The notes below the pieces were generated by a model that was given only the letters and a program-made list of their open reading frames with translations, did no database searches and was not told the DNA's origin. A DNA stretch of 64,000 bases, from the NCBI RefSeq assembly GCF_005048265.1, contig NZ_SUNH01000020.1, forward strand, positions 1 to 64,000, given 5' to 3'. The translations under genes and the position numbers were made by a program. Below are positions 26,482 through 35,407 of this stretch, piece by piece; the stretch's first letter is position 1; each line of letters starts with the position of its first letter. The DNA is from Paracoccus hibiscisoli (lineage in GTDB: Bacteria > Pseudomonadota > Alphaproteobacteria > Rhodobacterales > Rhodobacteraceae).

Positions 26482-27873
26482 CTATTTACCCATCACCATC
26501 TCATCCTCGCCGCGCATGCCGCCGACCACGCCCAGGGATTTCAGCTTGCGGTGCAGCGCGCTGCGCTCCATGCCCACGAATTGCGCGGTACGGCTGATAT
26601 TGCCGCCAAAGCGGTTGATCTGCGCGACCAGGTATTCGCGTTCGAACAGCTCGCGCGCCTCGCGCAGCGCCATCGCTGTGACCGACGGCCCCAGGCTGAG
26701 GGTGTCGCTGTTGTCGGGCGTGGCCCCCTGCGGCTCCAGCTCGGCGGGCAGGATCGGGCCGTGGGTCTCGGCCAGGATCAGAACGCGCTCGATCACGTTG
26801 CGCAGCTGGCGGATGTTGCCGGGCCAGCGCATGGATTGCAGGGCGGCGACCGTCTCCTCGGGCAGATCGCGGGGCGTCAGGCCCTGGTTCTTGTGGAACT
26901 GCTCGATGAAATGGCGCGCCAGGGCCGCGATGTCGTCGCGCCGGTCGGCCAGCGACGGCACCGCGATGGGCACCACGTTCAGCCGGTCATACAGCTCCTG
27001 GCGGAACCGCCCGGCGGCGATTTCCGCCACCAGATCGCGGTTGGTGGAGGACAGCACGCGCAGATCGACGCGCACCTTGTCCGCGCCGCCCGCGCGCACG
27101 AATTGCTGTTCGGTCAGCACGCGCAGGATCTTGGGCTGGGTGCCCATGGGCATGTCGCCCACCTCGTCGAAATAGATGATGCCGCCATGCGCCTGCTCCA
27201 GCAGGCCCGGCTCGATCCCGCGTTCGGGGGTCTCGCGGCCAAACAGCACCTCCTCCATGCGCTCGGGCTCGATCGTGGCGCAAGGGACGGTGACGAAGGG
27301 CGCCGACGCGCGGGGCGAGTGCGCGTGGATATAGCGCGCGGCGCTTTCCTTGCCGGTGCCGGGTTCGCCCGCCAGCATCACCCGGCCGTTCGACCGCGCG
27401 ACCTTGTCCAGCGCGTCGCGCAGCCGCTTGAAGGATGCCGACTGGCCCAGCATCTCGGCGGCGCGGTCGCCGCCGCGGCGCAGGGTGCTGTTCTCGCGCC
27501 GCAGGCGGGCGGTCTCCATCGCGCGGTTGATGACCACCATCAGCTGGTCGATGTTGAAGGGCTTCTCAATGAAATCATAGGCCCCCTGCTTGATCGCCGC
27601 GACCGCGATCTCGATGTTGCCGTGGCCGGAGATGATGATCACCGGCACGTCGGGGTTGTTGCGCTTGACCTGTTTCAGGATGTCGATGCCGTCCATGCGG
27701 CTGTCCTTCAGCCAGATGTCCAGGATCATCAGGGACGGTTCGCGGTCGTTCAGGGCCGCCACGGCCTCGTCGGAATTGGCGGCCATGCGGGTGTCGAAAC
27801 CCTCGTCGCGCAGGATGTCGGCGATCAGTTCGCGGATGTCGCGTTCATCATCGACGATCAGGATGTCGTTCAT
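26482..27873 (-). CDS. ntrX: Nitrogen regulation response regulator NtrX
   Basis: This 464-residue protein has a receiver domain (phospho-acceptor D52 in LMILDIWLKD), an AAA+ domain with Walker A GEPGTGKES and Walker B IIYFDEVGDMP, and a C-terminal Fis-type HTH (VGMERSALHRKLKSLGV). The sigma-54 contact loop GAFTGA is absent; the region reads VLFGRETPERGIEPGLLEQA. NtrX proteins of this clade are therefore expected to act without sigma-54. ATG 27873 overlaps the ntrY stop as ATGA. It is the response partner of NtrY and is linked to nitrogen, redox and envelope control in this clade. Confidence 0.94.
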   Translation of the reverse strand: MNDILIVDDERDIRELIADILRDEGFDTRMAANSDEAVAALNDREPSLMILDIWLKDSRMDGIDILKQVKRNNPDVPVIIISGHGNIEIAVAAIKQGAYDFIEKPFNIDQLMVVINRAMETARLRRENSTLRRGGDRAAEMLGQSASFKRLRDALDKVARSNGRVMLAGEPGTGKESAARYIHAHSPRASAPFVTVPCATIEPERMEEVLFGRETPERGIEPGLLEQAHGGIIYFDEVGDMPMGTQPKILRVLTEQQFVRAGGADKVRVDLRVLSSTNRDLVAEIAAGRFRQELYDRLNVVPIAVPSLADRRDDIAALARHFIEQFHKNQGLTPRDLPEETVAALQSMRWPGNIRQLRNVIERVLILAETHGPILPAELEPQGATPDNSDTLSLGPSVTAMALREARELFEREYLVAQINRFGGNISRTAQFVGMERSALHRKLKSLGVVGGMRGEDEMVMGK

Positions 27874-30140
27874 GGTGTCGCCTCGTCTTTTTCTTGTCTG
27901 CTCTTGGTCTTGGGGGCCCGGACGGGGTGGCGTTCGCGGGGCAGCCGGATCTCGGCCATGGCGCCCGGCGGATCGGGCGCGTCCGTCAGGGACAGGCTGC
28001 CACCATGTTCCTCGACGATCTTCTTGACGATGGGCAGCCCCAGCCCGGTGCCGTGGCTTTTCAACGTCACATAGGGTTCGAACAGCCGCGACCGGTCGGC
28101 AGGCAGGCCCGGCCCCGAATCGGTGATACGGATGCAGACCGATTCCGGGTCCACCTGCAGCGTCACGGCGATGCGCGCCTGCCATCCGGGGATGGCGTGC
28201 CCGGCCTGTTCATCGATCGCCTCTCCGGCGTTCTTCAACAGGTTGGTCAGCGCCTGGCGCATCATGCCCGCGTCGCAATCCACGATGACCGGATCATCGG
28301 GGATGTCGCGGGTGATGGTCGCATGCAGCGCATCCTGCTGCAACAACAGCGCCTCGCGCAGCAGGGCGGCCATGTCGGTTTCCGCCCGGTCGGGTTCGGG
28401 CATCCGGGCAAAGCGGCTGAATTCGTCCACGATCCGACGCAGGTCGTTGGTCTGGCGGATGATCACGTCGGTGTATTGCTCCAACGCGGCGCGGTCGCCT
28501 TCGGGGGCCAGCGGCCCGAACTTGCGGCGCAGCCGTTCAGCGGACAGCTGGATCGGGGTCAGGGGGTTCTTGATCTCATGGGCGACGCGGCGGGCGACGT
28601 CGCCCCAGGCCGCCATGCGCTGCGCGCTGACCAGTTCGGTCACGTCGTCGAAGGCCACCACATAGCCCTCCAGGGCGCCGTCGGTGCCGCGGCGCACGGC
28701 CATGCGGACCAGCAGGCTTTCCACACGCCCCTCGCGCATCAGGCGGATCTCGTCCTGGATGGTTTCCGCGACCGAGGCCGACAGGCGCGCAAACAGCGGC
28801 GCGAATTCCGGCACCACCTCCGACAGCAGCGCGTCGATGTCGCGCTTTGCGTCCAGCCCCAGCAGCCGGCTGGCCGAGCGGTTGACGAAATCGATCTCTC
28901 CGGCCGCGTCCAGCCCGATCACCCCCGACGTGACCGAGGTCAGCACATTGTCGAACAGCCGCCGCTGATCGTCCGACAGGCGATAGCTTTCGATCAGTTC
29001 CGCGCGCTGCGTCTTGAGCTGACGGGTCATGCGGTTGAAGGCCTGTCCCAGGGTCTGGATCTCGTCGCCGGTGCGGACCTCGGGGACCTGCACGTCCAGA
29101 TCGCCGCGCCCTACGCGGTCGGTCGCCTGCGCCAGCAGGCCGATGGGCCGCGACAGGCGCGAGGCGAACCACAGCCCCATCCAGACCGCCGCCGCCACCA
29201 GAAGCAGCGCGAACCCCAGATAGACCAGCGAGAATTCCAGCAGGACCTGCGATCGCATCTCCTCCAGCTGCTTGTAGTCGCCCGCCGTGGCGCGGGTATC
29301 ATCGACCAGCCCCAGCAGGTCGCCATCCACGTCGCGCGTCACATACAGATAGCGGTCGGCCAAAGGCGGCAGGGCCACCAGCGCGCGGAATTCGTCATTC
29401 TCCCAATCCTCGATCAGGGTGATGCCATCGGCCTGCGCGCGGTCCAGCTGATCGCTGGAGGGGGCCTCGTACCAGAACAGATAGCTGCGCTCGCCCCGGG
29501 CGCGGATCTCTCCGGCGCCGTTGATGATATAGGCCTCGCGCAGGCCGCGCTGGATCAGGCTCTGGCCCTGGGACAGCAGGCCGCGCAGCTCTCCGTCCTC
29601 GATCAGCGGGTTGGTGCGTCCGGCTTGGGTCAGCACGCCGGCCAGCGCGCGGGCATCCTCGGTCAGGTCGCTGCGATGTTCGGCGTGATAGGCCTCGGCT
29701 GCGGCCTGCGATGTGGTGACGACCTGCTGAACGCGGTCGGAAAACCAACCCTCCAGCCCGATATTGACCAGAAACCCCGCGAACAGCGCGACCAGGACGG
29801 TCGGCACCAGCGCCAGCCCCGCAAAGATCGCCACCAGCCGCGCATGCAGACGCGATGCGGGCGCCGTGCTGCGCCGGGCCGAGATCAGCCGCGCCATCCG
29901 CGCCACGATGAATCCGATCAGCACGATCAGGAACACCAGATCCGCCAGCAGCACGGCGCGCAGGGTCTGTCCCTGCAGCCCGCGCCCGAAGGGGCCCATC
30001 ACCGCCAAGGTCGCCACGGCCAGTGCGATGCCGGTCAGCACCACCCCCCAGGTCAGCAGCCCGCGCCATTGGCGGGGCAGCCGGATGCGGGCCAGCCTGT
30101 CCCAGCTGAGCCCCGTTGCCAAGCCTGCCATAACCCCCAC
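27870..30140 (-). CDS. ntrY: Sensor histidine kinase NtrY
   Basis: This 756-residue membrane kinase has two or three N-terminal helices (within about 20-120), a periplasmic region, a further helix near 300, a HAMP segment (about 325-375, ASRLSRPIGLLAQATDRVGRG), a PAS domain (about 390-500), a HisKA domain with VAHEIKNPLTPIQLSAERL and a HATPase domain with DSGPGLP and GTGLGLPIVKKIVEEHGG (in parts). It is the sensor for NtrX. It follows ntrC by 64 bp in the classic ntrB-C-Y-X order. In-frame ATGs at 30140 and 30131 are both possible starts. Confidence 0.94.
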   Translation of the reverse strand: MGVMAGLATGLSWDRLARIRLPRQWRGLLTWGVVLTGIALAVATLAVMGPFGRGLQGQTLRAVLLADLVFLIVLIGFIVARMARLISARRSTAPASRLHARLVAIFAGLALVPTVLVALFAGFLVNIGLEGWFSDRVQQVVTTSQAAAEAYHAEHRSDLTEDARALAGVLTQAGRTNPLIEDGELRGLLSQGQSLIQRGLREAYIINGAGEIRARGERSYLFWYEAPSSDQLDRAQADGITLIEDWENDEFRALVALPPLADRYLYVTRDVDGDLLGLVDDTRATAGDYKQLEEMRSQVLLEFSLVYLGFALLLVAAAVWMGLWFASRLSRPIGLLAQATDRVGRGDLDVQVPEVRTGDEIQTLGQAFNRMTRQLKTQRAELIESYRLSDDQRRLFDNVLTSVTSGVIGLDAAGEIDFVNRSASRLLGLDAKRDIDALLSEVVPEFAPLFARLSASVAETIQDEIRLMREGRVESLLVRMAVRRGTDGALEGYVVAFDDVTELVSAQRMAAWGDVARRVAHEIKNPLTPIQLSAERLRRKFGPLAPEGDRAALEQYTDVIIRQTNDLRRIVDEFSRFARMPEPDRAETDMAALLREALLLQQDALHATITRDIPDDPVIVDCDAGMMRQALTNLLKNAGEAIDEQAGHAIPGWQARIAVTLQVDPESVCIRITDSGPGLPADRSRLFEPYVTLKSHGTGLGLPIVKKIVEEHGGSLSLTDAPDPPGAMAEIRLPRERHPVRAPKTKSRQEKDEATP

Positions 30141-30204
30141 TTGCCGTCTTTCGCGGCTTTTGCTGTGGGCGCGCGTGTTATCCGCGCTGCCCCCTGTGGC
30201 GGTT

Positions 30205-31650
30205 TTACATCAGTTTGCGGCGCCGTGTCACCTCGATATTCAGCTCGGTCAGTTTCTTGCGCAGTGTATTGCGGTTGATGCCCAGCAGATCGGCGCAGCG
30301 CAGCTGGTTTCCGCCCGTCGCGTCCAGCGCCACCTGCAGCAGCGGGCGCTCGACCTCGCGCAGGATGCGATCATAGAGGCCCGGCGGCGGCAGCGCGTCG
30401 CCATGCAGGTCAAAGTAATGCTGCAGATGCGCCTCGACCGAATCCGACAGGCGCGATCCGACCTGCGGCAGCGGCACCACGCCCGCCGGTTCCGGCGTGG
30501 GCGCCACGGTCGAGACGGGCGCCGGGGCGGCGGCGCGGTGGCCGGTCTGTTGGCTCAGCGCCTCGCGCATCTCGGTGGCGGTGATGGCGGTGCCGCTGGC
30601 GGTCAGGGCCAGGCGCCGCATCATGTTCTCCAATTCGCGGACATTGCCCGGAAAGGGATGCGCGCGCAGCATGGCCGCCGCATCATCCGACAGGCTGCGT
30701 TCTGGCAGCCCCTGGGCGGCCGCGCGGGCCAGCAGATGGGCGGCCAGCGGCAGGATGTCGTCCACGCGCGCGCGCAGCGGCGGCACGCTGACGGTGACCC
30801 CCGCCAGCCGGTAATACAGGTCCGACCGCAGCCGCCCCGAGGCCACATCGGCCTGCGGGTCCGACCCGGTCGTGGCCACGATGCGGGGCGCATGGGCGCG
30901 GTCGGGGCCCGATTCCATCGCCTCGATCAGGCCGATCAGGCGGGCCTGGGCGCTGGCGTCGAAGCCTGCCGGGTTCTCGATCACCACGGTGCCGCCGCGC
31001 GCCTTGTCGGCGGCGCGCGCGATGGCGTCCTCTCCGGCATCCGACGAGGTCAGGATCGCCAGCCCCCGGTCGCGCCGGTCCGACAGTTCGTGAAAGCTGC
31101 GCGCGATGGTGGTCTTTCCGACCCCTGCCTCTCCGGCGATGATCACCGGCAGGTCGGCGTTCAGCACACGCGCGACCATGCGGAACAGCGCCTGCATGCT
31201 GGGCGCATGCCCGATCAGCGGCATGGCGGGGTCGGCGGCCTCACGCGGGGTGGGCAGCGGTTCGGGCACCGGGTCGGATTTGCGCGGACGCCGCGACAGG
31301 GCCTGGTTCGCCTTGGACATCAGGTCCGGCAGATCGAAGGGCTTGGGCAGGTATTCGAACGCCTCGGCCTCGGTCGCGCGAATCGCGGTGACGATGGTGT
31401 TCTGGGCCGAGATCACGATCACCGGCAGGTCTGGCCGCGCCTCGCGGATGGCGGGGATGCGGTCGATGCCGTTGCCGTCTGGCATCATCACGTCGGTGAT
31501 GACCAGATCGCCGCGCCCCTCCTCGACCCATTTCAGCAGTTGCGCCAGGCTGCCGGTGGCATGGACCCTGCAGCCCGCGCGGGTCAGCGCCTGCGTCAGC
31601 ACCGTGCGGATGGTGCGGTCGTCGTCAGCGATCAGAACGGTGCCGTCCAT
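30205..31650 (-). CDS. ntrC: Nitrogen regulation protein NR(I), NtrC
   Basis: This 481-residue response regulator has receiver D53 (LVITDVMMPDGNG), an AAA+ domain with Walker A GEAGVGKT at 173-180, and a C-terminal Fis HTH (RCADLLGINRNTLRKKLTEL). GAFTGA is missing, and the Walker B region reads GGTVVIENPAGF instead of the usual LFLDEIG pattern. This resembles the Rhodobacter capsulatus NtrC, which is known to activate transcription with the housekeeping sigma factor. It is preceded by ntrB (12-bp gap). Confidence 0.94.
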   Translation of the reverse strand: MDGTVLIADDDRTIRTVLTQALTRAGCRVHATGSLAQLLKWVEEGRGDLVITDVMMPDGNGIDRIPAIREARPDLPVIVISAQNTIVTAIRATEAEAFEYLPKPFDLPDLMSKANQALSRRPRKSDPVPEPLPTPREAADPAMPLIGHAPSMQALFRMVARVLNADLPVIIAGEAGVGKTTIARSFHELSDRRDRGLAILTSSDAGEDAIARAADKARGGTVVIENPAGFDASAQARLIGLIEAMESGPDRAHAPRIVATTGSDPQADVASGRLRSDLYYRLAGVTVSVPPLRARVDDILPLAAHLLARAAAQGLPERSLSDDAAAMLRAHPFPGNVRELENMMRRLALTASGTAITATEMREALSQQTGHRAAAPAPVSTVAPTPEPAGVVPLPQVGSRLSDSVEAHLQHYFDLHGDALPPPGLYDRILREVERPLLQVALDATGGNQLRCADLLGINRNTLRKKLTELNIEVTRRRKLM

Positions 31651-31662
31651 GGGATCAGGTCC

Positions 31663-32775
31663 TTATGCCTTGGGCAGGGAAATGCGGAACACGGTGCGAC
31701 CGGGGCGGCTGTCCACCCGGATCAGCGCGCCGTGGTCGGTGATGATCTTGCTGACCAGCGCCAGGCCCAGCCCGGTGCCGTTCTCGCGGCCCGATACAAA
31801 AGGCTCGAACACCTGGTCGGCGATGGCGGGGGGAAAGCCGGGGCCGTTATCCTCGATCTCGATCTGCAGGGGCAGCGGGCGGCCCGTGGGGTCGGTGTCG
31901 TCGGGGGGGCGGCGCAGCGTGTGGTCGTAATGGGTGCGCAGGCGGATCGTGCCGCCCGCCTTGCCCGCAAGCGCCTCGGCGGCGTTCTTGACCAGGTTCA
32001 GGCAGACCTGCACCAGCTGGTCGGCATCGGCCAGCGCCATCGGCAGCGAGGGGTCGTAATCGGTCGCGATCTGCACGTCGCGCGCAAACCCCGCCTTGGC
32101 CGACCGGCGCACCTGTTCCAGCACGTCGTGGATGTTCAGGGGGGCCAGGTCCGGCTCGGACGTGTCGCCAAAGCGTTCGACCTGATCCAGCAGCGCCACG
32201 ATGCGGCGCGATTCGGCCACGATCATCTCGGCCATCTCGCGGTCCTCGGGGGTGGCGTTCATGGCCATCAGTTGGGCCGCGCCGCGGATGCCGGCCAAGG
32301 GGTTCTTGATCTCATGGGCCAGCATCTCGGACATGCCGATGGCGCTGCGGGCGGCGCTGCGGACGTGGCGGGCCTGATGCGCGCCGTCATCGTCCTGGGG
32401 CACGATCAGCAGCGACACGGCGCCGCCCGACAGGCCCGCGGGCCCGGCATGGACCGCGGCGCGGCGCGCCTGATGCCCGCCGGCGCGGTCGCCGATCTCA
32501 AAGCGGACGCAGGCCTGATACAGCGCCTCGTCGCTGGCGCGGACCCGCGCCATCAGCGGCGCCAGGGTCGGGCGCAGGCGCAGGCGGGTGGACATCTCGT
32601 CCCCCTCCAGCATACGGCCCAGGGTGGAATTGCGCGACAGGTTCAGCCAGATCTCGGCCGCGTCATTCATCGCGGCCACGCGCCCCTCGGCGTCCAGGAT
32701 CAGCGCGGGCAGCGGCAGCGCCTCCCATCCCGGTCCGGGCGCGGCCTCGCGAAAGTTGCGCGGGCGGGGCGTCAT
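31663..32775 (-). CDS. ntrB: Nitrogen regulation sensor kinase NtrB (NR(II))
   Basis: This 370-residue cytoplasmic kinase/phosphatase controls NtrC under PII input. It has a PAS domain at about 15-125, HisKA with H154 in EMLAHEIKNPLAGIRGAAQL and a HATPase domain with IEDNGPGFPP and GTGLGLALVSKIITDHG. No membrane segment is present, as expected. ATG 32775 overlaps the dusB stop as ATGA; the upstream reading frame is inside dusB and is rejected. Confidence 0.94.
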   Translation of the reverse strand: MTPRPRNFREAAPGPGWEALPLPALILDAEGRVAAMNDAAEIWLNLSRNSTLGRMLEGDEMSTRLRLRPTLAPLMARVRASDEALYQACVRFEIGDRAGGHQARRAAVHAGPAGLSGGAVSLLIVPQDDDGAHQARHVRSAARSAIGMSEMLAHEIKNPLAGIRGAAQLMAMNATPEDREMAEMIVAESRRIVALLDQVERFGDTSEPDLAPLNIHDVLEQVRRSAKAGFARDVQIATDYDPSLPMALADADQLVQVCLNLVKNAAEALAGKAGGTIRLRTHYDHTLRRPPDDTDPTGRPLPLQIEIEDNGPGFPPAIADQVFEPFVSGRENGTGLGLALVSKIITDHGALIRVDSRPGRTVFRISLPKA

Positions 32776-33773
32776 GCGGCAACCCCCGCGGCATCGCCAA
32801 AGGCGCGACCGATCAGGTCCAGCGTGGCGGCAGGGGTCTCGGCGCGCATCAGCTGGTCGCGCAGGGCTGCGCCGTTCGCGTCGGCATACCAGCCCAGATG
32901 CTTGCGCGCGACGCGCAGGCCCAGCTCGGCGCCATAGAAGTCCAGAATATCCTCGTAATGCTCGGCCACCAGATCGGCCAAGGCCGCGCCCTGCGGGACA
33001 TGCGGCGCGGACGTGCCCCACAGATCATGCGCGATCTGCGCCAGAACCCAGGGGCGGCCCTGCGCGCCCCGTCCGACCATCACCGCATCCGCGCCCGACG
33101 CAGCCAAGGCCGCGCGGGCGCTGTCGGCATCGACCACGTCGCCATTCGCGACCAAAGGCGGGCGGCCCGGCAGGTCGGCCACTGCGCGGATTGCGGTCCA
33201 GTCGGCCTGCCCCTTGTAGAACTGCGCCCGGGTGCGGCCATGCACGGTCAGCATGGCGACCCCCGCATCGCGCGCCCGCGCGGCCAGATCGGCGGCGTTC
33301 AGGCAGTCGTCGTCCCAGCCCAACCGCATCTTCAGCGTCACCGGAACCGACACCGCGCCGACCACCGCATCGACCAGCGTCATCGCATGGTCCAGATCGC
33401 GCATCAGCGCCGCGCCGGACAGGCCGCCCGTGACCTTCTTGGCCGGGCAGCCCATGTTGATGTCGATGATGCGGGCACCCATGCCTGCCACGATCCGGGC
33501 GGTTTCGGCCATCGGCGCGGCCTCGCGGCCCGCGATCTGCACGCTGACGGGCAGTGCCCCTTCGGTCAGGGCCTTGGCGCGCACCGCGGCGCGGGTCGAG
33601 GGGCGCGGCGTCACCATCTCGGTCGAGGCGACCATCTCGGAGACCATCAGGCCTGCGCCAAATCGGGCGACGGCGCGGCGGAACGGCACATCCGTGATGC
33701 CCGCCATGGGTGCAAGGAACACCGGCGGGCCAAGGGGTGTGTCACCAAGCAGGATCGGGTCGGGCAAGCGCAT
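32772..33773 (-). CDS. dusB: tRNA-dihydrouridine synthase DusB (NifR3)
   Basis: This 333-residue FMN enzyme reduces uridines in tRNA D-loops. Motifs seen are FLAPMAGITDVPFRRAVARF, DINMGCPAKKVTGG (with the active-site cysteine), LTVHGRTRAQFYKGQADW and VMVGRGAQGRPWV. It heads the nifR3-ntrB-ntrC-ntrY-ntrX cluster, the ancestral alphaproteobacterial arrangement. ATG 33773 follows GAAGGAACAGAAC. A 242-bp gap separates it from the divergent serine dehydratase gene and should hold the operon promoter. I see no clear sigma-70 or sigma-54 promoter there. Confidence 0.95.
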   Translation of the reverse strand: MRLPDPILLGDTPLGPPVFLAPMAGITDVPFRRAVARFGAGLMVSEMVASTEMVTPRPSTRAAVRAKALTEGALPVSVQIAGREAAPMAETARIVAGMGARIIDINMGCPAKKVTGGLSGAALMRDLDHAMTLVDAVVGAVSVPVTLKMRLGWDDDCLNAADLAARARDAGVAMLTVHGRTRAQFYKGQADWTAIRAVADLPGRPPLVANGDVVDADSARAALAASGADAVMVGRGAQGRPWVLAQIAHDLWGTSAPHVPQGAALADLVAEHYEDILDFYGAELGLRVARKHLGWYADANGAALRDQLMRAETPAATLDLIGRAFGDAAGVAA

Positions 33774-34015
33774 GTTCTGTTCCTTCACCCCGGGGCACAT
33801 CGCCCGCAAGAACGGCAGGCGGCGGCGGACCTGCCCAAATCGCAGGCGCGTCCCAGTTGCCCACAATTCAAGCATGTTGCAATCACTTTAAGCAGACCAC
33901 GCCTCAGACCGGCACGCGGGCCGATGTCGCAACCGGGACGCGAAACGGCGCGGAACGTGGTGGCGGCAGGGGGCGGGTCGTGCTTGGATGGGCCGGGAAA
34001 TGCAAGGGGAGAGTC

Positions 34016-35398
34016 ATGTTTCTGTCGGTCTTCGATCTGTTCAAGCTGGGGGTGGGGCCCTCCTCCTCGCACACGATGGGACCGATGGTCGCCGGCGCGC
34101 GGTTCCTGGACGCGCTGCGCCTGCAGCCGTTCCGCGCCCACGGGCTGCGCGCCAGCCTGCATGGCAGCCTGGCCTTCACCGGCAAGGGTCATGCCACCGA
34201 CCGCGCCACGATCCTGGGTCTGGCGGGCTTTATCCCCGCCAGCATGGACAGGGACGCGGCCGAGGCCGCCCTGGCCCGGAACCGCGAGACGCGCCTCTTG
34301 GAGCCGCAGGGTCTGGCGCCGCTGGTCTTCGACCCCGACCGCGACCTGCGGTTCGATTACGACCACACCCTGCCCGGCCATGCCAACGGCATGACCCTGT
34401 CGGCGGTCGATGCCCAGGGCGACGTGATCTTTCACCAGATCTATTATTCCATCGGCGGCGGCTTCGTGATGACCGACCAGGAGCTGGCCGACAAGGCGGG
34501 GGCGGTGCGCACGGATGCGACCTCCAGCGTGCCCTATCCCTTTGCCAGCGCCGCCGAGATGCTGGCGATGGCCCAGACCTCGGGCAAGTCCATCGCCCGG
34601 ATGAAGGAGGCCAACGAGCTGTGCTTTCGGTCGCAGCCGGACCTGCATGCGGGGCTGGACCGGATCTGGGGCGCGATGCGCGACTGCATGGACCGGGGGC
34701 TGGCGACGGACGGCATCCTGCCCGGGGGCCTCAACGTGCGCAGGCGGGCCAAGGCCATCCATGAGAAGCTGCTGGCCGAACGCGGGCTGAACATGACCGC
34801 GCCGCATGTGATCAACGACTGGATGTCCACCTATGCGATGGCCGTGAACGAGGAGAACGCCGCGGGCGGTCAGGTCGTGACCGCGCCCACGAACGGCGCG
34901 GCGGGGACGGTGCCCGCGGTGATCCGCTATTGGCTGGACCATGTGCCGGGCGCGTCCGAACGCCTGCTGCCCGATTTCCTGCTGACGGCGGCGGCGGTAG
35001 GCGGGCTGATCAAGCACAATGCCAGCATTTCAGGGGCGGAATGCGGCTGTCAGGCCGAGGTCGGATCAGCCGCCGCGATGGCCGCCGCGGGTCTGGCCGC
35101 CGTGCTGGGCGGCACCCCGCAGCAGGTGGAGAACGCCGCCGAGATCGCGCTGGAGCATCACCTGGGCATGACCTGCGACCCGGTGCGCGGGCTGGTCCAG
35201 GTGCCCTGCATCGAACGGAACGGGCTGGGCGCGATCAAGGCCGTGGCCGCCGCCAGCCTCGCGCTGCGCGGGGACGGCAGCCACATCGTGCCGCTGGACG
35301 CCGCGATCGAGACCATGCGCCAGACCGGCCGCGACATGTCCGACAAGTACAAGGAGACGTCGCTTGGCGGGCTGGCCGTGAACGTGCCGAACTGTTGA
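34016..35398 (+). CDS. sdaA: L-serine ammonia-lyase, iron-sulfur type
   Basis: This 460-residue single-chain serine dehydratase converts L-serine to pyruvate and ammonia with a [4Fe-4S] cluster. The beta domain begins with SVFDLFKLGVGPSSSHTMGPMVAG (in parts: FKLGVGPSSSHTMGP). The alpha domain (about 185-460) has APTNGAAGTVPAV and the cysteine-containing segments SGAECGCQAEVGSA, GMTCDPV and the C-terminal PNC. ATG 34016 follows AGGGGAGAGTC. It ends 10 bp before the convergent histidine kinase gene. Confidence 0.94.
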   Translation: MFLSVFDLFKLGVGPSSSHTMGPMVAGARFLDALRLQPFRAHGLRASLHGSLAFTGKGHATDRATILGLAGFIPASMDRDAAEAALARNRETRLLEPQGLAPLVFDPDRDLRFDYDHTLPGHANGMTLSAVDAQGDVIFHQIYYSIGGGFVMTDQELADKAGAVRTDATSSVPYPFASAAEMLAMAQTSGKSIARMKEANELCFRSQPDLHAGLDRIWGAMRDCMDRGLATDGILPGGLNVRRRAKAIHEKLLAERGLNMTAPHVINDWMSTYAMAVNEENAAGGQVVTAPTNGAAGTVPAVIRYWLDHVPGASERLLPDFLLTAAAVGGLIKHNASISGAECGCQAEVGSAAAMAAAGLAAVLGGTPQQVENAAEIALEHHLGMTCDPVRGLVQVPCIERNGLGAIKAVAAASLALRGDGSHIVPLDAAIETMRQTGRDMSDKYKETSLGGLAVNVPNC

Positions 35399-35407
35399 CG
35401 CGCGCCC

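Noticed and set aside
23375..27175. 1266-codon plus-strand open frame across trkH, trkA and part of ntrX
   Set aside because: Antisense shadow of conserved genes; Arg/Gln/His-rich translation without any domain.
29764..32937. 1057-codon plus-strand open frame over ntrY, ntrC and ntrB
   Set aside because: Antisense to three conserved regulators; a by-product of high GC.
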